From the NCBI GenBank assembly GCA_964030475.1, contig CAXIPT010000014.1, forward strand, positions 417,675 to 481,674: 64,000 nt of DNA. Reading direction: 5' to 3'. A program made the translations under genes and the position numbers. Of this stretch, positions 60,056-64,000 are shown in pieces (the stretch's first letter is position 1; each line of letters starts with the position of its first letter). The notes beneath the pieces were generated by a model. That model was given only the letters and a program-made list of their open reading frames with translations. It was not told where the DNA came from and ran no database searches. Source of the DNA: Tethya wilhelma (Eukaryota > Porifera > Demospongiae > Tethyida > Tethyidae).

Positions 60056-63000
60056 TTATCTGTGAGGCCAGAACCCTCTCTCCCATATCCTCAAGAGCCC
60101 AATTAGCTTTCTCCATGAAGCTTGAGTGTTGCTACGAAGCCACTCATCAATGAGTTCATCTCGTTGTCTTGCTGTGCCAAATTTCTCGTAATCGATCTTG
60201 ATGGAGTCCAAAGTGTGTTTTTCTATTCCCAGCATCACTCCCAGCCTATGCCTGTCAACCAGAGAATGGAGAGCAATTGAGATGTTGAAGAAGGTGAAAG
60301 GTTTAACAGATGATAAAACTGCAAAAAAAGGACAAAATTAATTAGTCTTAAACCATAATACTACGAAACAGATGCCGCATGTATAATTTGACCACTTCCA
60401 TAATCACTTCCTCTATAAAATGCAGTTACTATAAAACTAAATGGTTTTTGGCATGGAACTTAAAGTCTCAAAATTTTACAATGACTTACTGACTTTACGT
60501 AGTCCAATCCACATACTATACTTCTCTTTGACACTCAGCACGAGTCCTTTTGTCCTTCCTCTTCACACTCCAAGCTAGCATCACCAGGATTCACTGACTG
60601 GGTACCATGAGGTATGTCCATTAGATTAACAGCAATATTTTGATTGAGGCACAAAAAGGTTGTATAACTCTCGAAATAAGCAAACCATTGCTACTGAAAG
60701 ATAGAGATCAACCTGTTTAGCTGTAGGTCTACAGACAGCCATGTGCTCTTCATCAGGGTGGAGGGGGCACTGGAATCCTAGTTCGTAAGGTGAGCAAGTC
60801 AGAGAATTTGAGGAAAGGAACTACATACTAATATGTTTCATTTTGGAGATGACATGGTCAAGAGTTTGACACACTGAAAACACCTGTTGACAGATGTAGT
60901 GACGTGGTCTGTCTAAAGGCAGAGTGATGGTCTGGATGTGAACTTCAAACTTTGGTTTAGAGATCAGCATGACATTGTAGCTACCACCACATTGATTGAC
61001 ACGAAACGTGACATGATTTTTGAACAAGTATGTACTCAAGAGCTCATCACTTGCACTTGATCTTGATCGCGATGGTTCCATGAGAGTCCAACCTAATTCC
61101 TTTTGAGAGACTAATTTAAAAACTAGCAATGCAGGTACAGAACAGGCCAAACGGCAAACGGTACAATACCAGTTTTGAAACGGATCAGGAGGAGAGCAGG
61201 ATCACCAGGACTGTGGGTCACTTAATTTGAGTTCGCTTTCTTTCGCAGATGGAAGAACAGCATGCAGGCATAAAGTAAACAGTTTTGTCAAAAAAATTCA
61301 AGTGCACAAGAGTGAGGCAAACTAGGTTTCTTGGTATGAGATACGAGCTGTGATATAGAGGTGTTCAAGGAGCTTGACAAGCTGTGGTAAAGGAAGGATG
61401 CCACTTTTCAAGTTCTTTGAGAGTTTTTGAATGTCACTGAAACTAAATTGATCCACATGATTAAACTTGTCACAAGCAGCTTTTCCTACCAGCTGACGTT
61501 GTCAAACACAACCTGTGGATCACATATCACTGTGTCTTTCAGCTCCTCTACATCAGGGTAGTACATTAGCACTCCGATGCAATGGTGTAAGAACCATATT
61601 GCTTCTCGGACATCATTAACGTGAAGTCGACGACCAATTTCTTCACAATGAGCCAAGCTAATGGTGGCTTTGCCCATTCTTTGAAGGAAGAGGCCAAACA
61701 TGAGCCAGGAAGCTGGAAATGGAACCTCACTGAAATTATGTTAACTTCTTCAAGTCTTTTTCAAATCTTCTTTATTTCATCCTTACCACCTTCCATGTTG
61801 TCCACATCGAACATGAGTTGGTCATGAAAAGCATACCGTAACAGATTCCTGTCTGCTTCAAAGAGATCTGTGTCCAAAATTTGTATGTACCAACTAGCAT
61901 TGCTGAGAAGTGATCTGTTTTCTCTCTGATACATGTGTAGTGTAGCTGGTATCACATCCGAAGCATTCTATGCTTGAAAGAACCTGAAAGATGACTTCTT
62001 GAAAGGTGTAGGAAGACTCACCGAGGGACACCTCTTCATTGTCTTCACTGACATACTGGATCTTGTACCTTTGTTTCAACTGTTGATCTAGACGAAGAAA
62101 GATGAGGTAGAGAGCTGGGCCGATTGTCAACACTGGTAACATCTCCATGAAAGCTGGTTGTCCACCAGTATCCACCATGTTAAGGAGGATGGTCTTCTTC
62201 AGCCGGACTTTGATCTGCTGTCGACCGGCACTTGATTTTAAAGCATTATTGAAAGCTTTGAATGCTCTCTCAATTTCATCTGATTCAGAATTAGGTTTAG
62301 TATCATCAGCTGCAGTTACCCCACTCTCCCCTTCTCCCAATGTAGCATTGGTGGCAAGTGCTTCTGAGGGCTGCTTAGACTTCCTTCGATGAAACTTTTT
62401 GAAGAAGCCAGTCATATGGGTTTTTTTTAATCGCTGTCCAGATTCTGAATCGTTACTTGTGGCAATTTTTTGTTCTATTTCAAATTTGGAAGGAAAGGTT
62501 AACTGTCTTTCATCTTTTAATAAGTCATCTGAGCTAGTAAAGCAACATTTCTCTCACGAATAAACTGATAAAGAACTTGTAACTCTTCGTCCAAATCAGT
62601 CTCCTTTGCACCACCACTTCCAACAGCCCTCCATGTAGTCTCAGAGATTGTAGTGGCAGCATTGATAATTTTCTCTTCAGCTAGCTTCACGACAACATTG
62701 TGAGCATCAACTGTACCAGTACTTGGCTGCTGAATGGCTTGGTCAACAAGGTTCATGATTTCACCAATCAAACGTCTCCTCAGTGAAGTTTTACCAGCAC
62801 GTGGTGGTCCAATCATTAGGAGCTTCAGATATTTGATAGCAATGTCAAGGCCATTCTGTAAGGCTTGTTGATAGGCTTCATAGTTCCTTCGATCTTCTTC
62901 TTCCTTAGCTAATAAACAGGTATAGAAAGAGCTAATATAAATGGCACTATAATATCATAAAAATCATTTCTTTCAACCATGAATTTTACACACCAAGGAA

Positions 63001-64000
63001 AGTTATCATTAAACATAACTATAATATAAATGGAAACAGATATACCAGCAACGTCCACATGTCTTAATCATTTTACAGTGCTTTAATCATTTTACAAGTT
63101 TGGGGCAAGCCTATATAACTGAGCCCCACAGTACGAATCAGCTGTTCAAATTTCTCTATCATTGCTTGTACATTATGCTCATTCTGGATCCAGAATGAAA
63201 ACATTCAAACTATACAACAAAATCTGTGAATCGAGTACATGTGTCAGCAACAAGATCATGTGAGAATTTGCTGTCTCTCATTCAGGAGGATATACACTCT
63301 ACTATAATATGTGTACATGCACAAAATCTTTCTTCTTACTCTATTATAGTGGCAACATATTTGACACACAAGCTAGGCCGGCTCATTCTGTGATGTTACA
63401 TTACCATAGTGAAGTACAAAAATCAATATTATAGATTGTCAACCAAGGCTAATAATTAACATAGACAATGCTACAATACCTTCTTCTGCTCTCTGTTTGT
63501 TTGTAACCACCTCGACCAGATCCCACCACTGCTCAGTGAACTCTACATGATAGTGTTGTCAACCCGTAAAGCCAATAAGCATTTTCAATAATTTAAACAA
63601 CTGAATACAAATACGAACACAGTATACAACTCACTAAATCTCAAAATCTGGGTTGATGGTAACTTCCCATCCATATAATCATCCTTTCCTCCAAACATGA
63701 TAACCTCTACTAATCCACGTCCTAAGGTAATAGCTGTGACAGAGTGGTAGAATCTTTGAGCTTGTAGATGATCAGGAAGTGAAAGCTATAGATGTTATAA
63801 AAATTAATTTGGTAATAATAATAATAATAGTTAATTTGCTAAAAGAAAGTGATAGAGTGAATTTTTATCTTTTCAGTTTTTAAAATCACAACAACCATGG
63901 ATGCATGGTTGCAATACCTTCTTCCACTTTTTAGATGTCAAATCAAACAGCCATGCAACAGTCCTTCAGTATATTGACACTATTGTCCCTTCCACCTGAG
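60056..64000 (-). pseudogene. Kelch-Roc-COR-Death gene, copy D (pseudogene, 5' end outside window)
   Basis: Exons in family order: a kelch exon cut by the window edge (to 63918), 63785-63635 (RFYHSVTAITLGRGLVEVIM), 63542-63480 (FTEQWWDLVEVVTNKQRAEE), the Roc-COR exon 62908-60490 and the death-domain exon 60318-60056. The P-loop GPPRAGKTS and DTGGQP are kept. Damage includes a 4-base insertion in the kelch exon near 63950, a stop at 62517, a stop and deletion at about 61890 that removes the G4 motif, a deletion near 61490 joining VFDN to later COR sequence, a frame change near 61745, several breaks downstream, and a frameshift inside the death domain near 60110. Its death domain is close to copy A. 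It gives independent proof that the kelch and Roc-COR-Death parts belong to one gene. Confidence 0.85.

Noticed and set aside
1..64000. tRNA or rRNA genes
   Set aside because: Short GGTTCGA- or TTCGAATCC-like strings (for example near 59430) lack a cloverleaf and an A box; none is supported.

Overview
The window is animal nuclear DNA: AT-rich, GT-AG introns, ribosomal-protein and PACSIN genes, and very dense transposons. The kelch/Roc-COR/death-domain proteins, the transposon types and the short introns suggest an early-branching metazoan, most likely a demosponge. That assignment is inference; no species is claimed.

Layout. 1-2.9 kb: 5' part of a PACSIN/syndapin F-BAR gene (minus strand). 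3.0-5.0 kb: RPS10 (eS10), six coding exons (plus strand), sharing a divergent promoter with PACSIN. 5.6-10.0 kb: a decayed Kelch-Roc-COR-Death gene (copy A, minus). 10.1-36 kb: a transposon nest. It holds a Ty3/Gypsy remnant whose integrase is split by a Penelope-like element and whose presumed LTR carries a TA-flanked element, itself holding a TTAA-flanked element. It also holds a pogo/Tigger-like element with a PHD-like finger, a LINE remnant, an exact 1.6-kb tandem duplication and a 2.2-kb element with ~390-bp inverted repeats and a CXC domain. 37.5-45.7 kb: a segment bounded by single N characters, with a hAT transposon and the Roc-COR-Death part of copy B (plus). 45.7-56.4 kb: an inverted hAT copy, a long repeat-rich stretch and the kelch part of copy B (minus). 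60.0-64.0 kb: copy D of the same family (minus), decayed and cut by the window edge.

Main result. The segment between the two Ns (37513-45670) appears to be placed in the wrong orientation. Its first 2235 bases are the reverse complement of the 2235 bases just right of the second N (45672-47906). If the segment is flipped, these become an ordinary end overlap. The five kelch exons at 56377-52956 then run directly into the Roc-COR and death-domain exons at 41170-45322. Splice phases agree and the eight exons total 4020 nt (1339 codons plus stop). Copy B would then be one intact gene, and A, B and D would form a head-to-tail minus-strand family. The proteins combine a kelch propeller, an atypical Roc GTPase with a long variable insert, a COR domain and a C-terminal death domain. 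The death domain of B is very different from that of A and D although the Roc-COR parts are close. This looks like an expanding, fast-turning-over signalling family, possibly in immunity or cell death; that role is inference.
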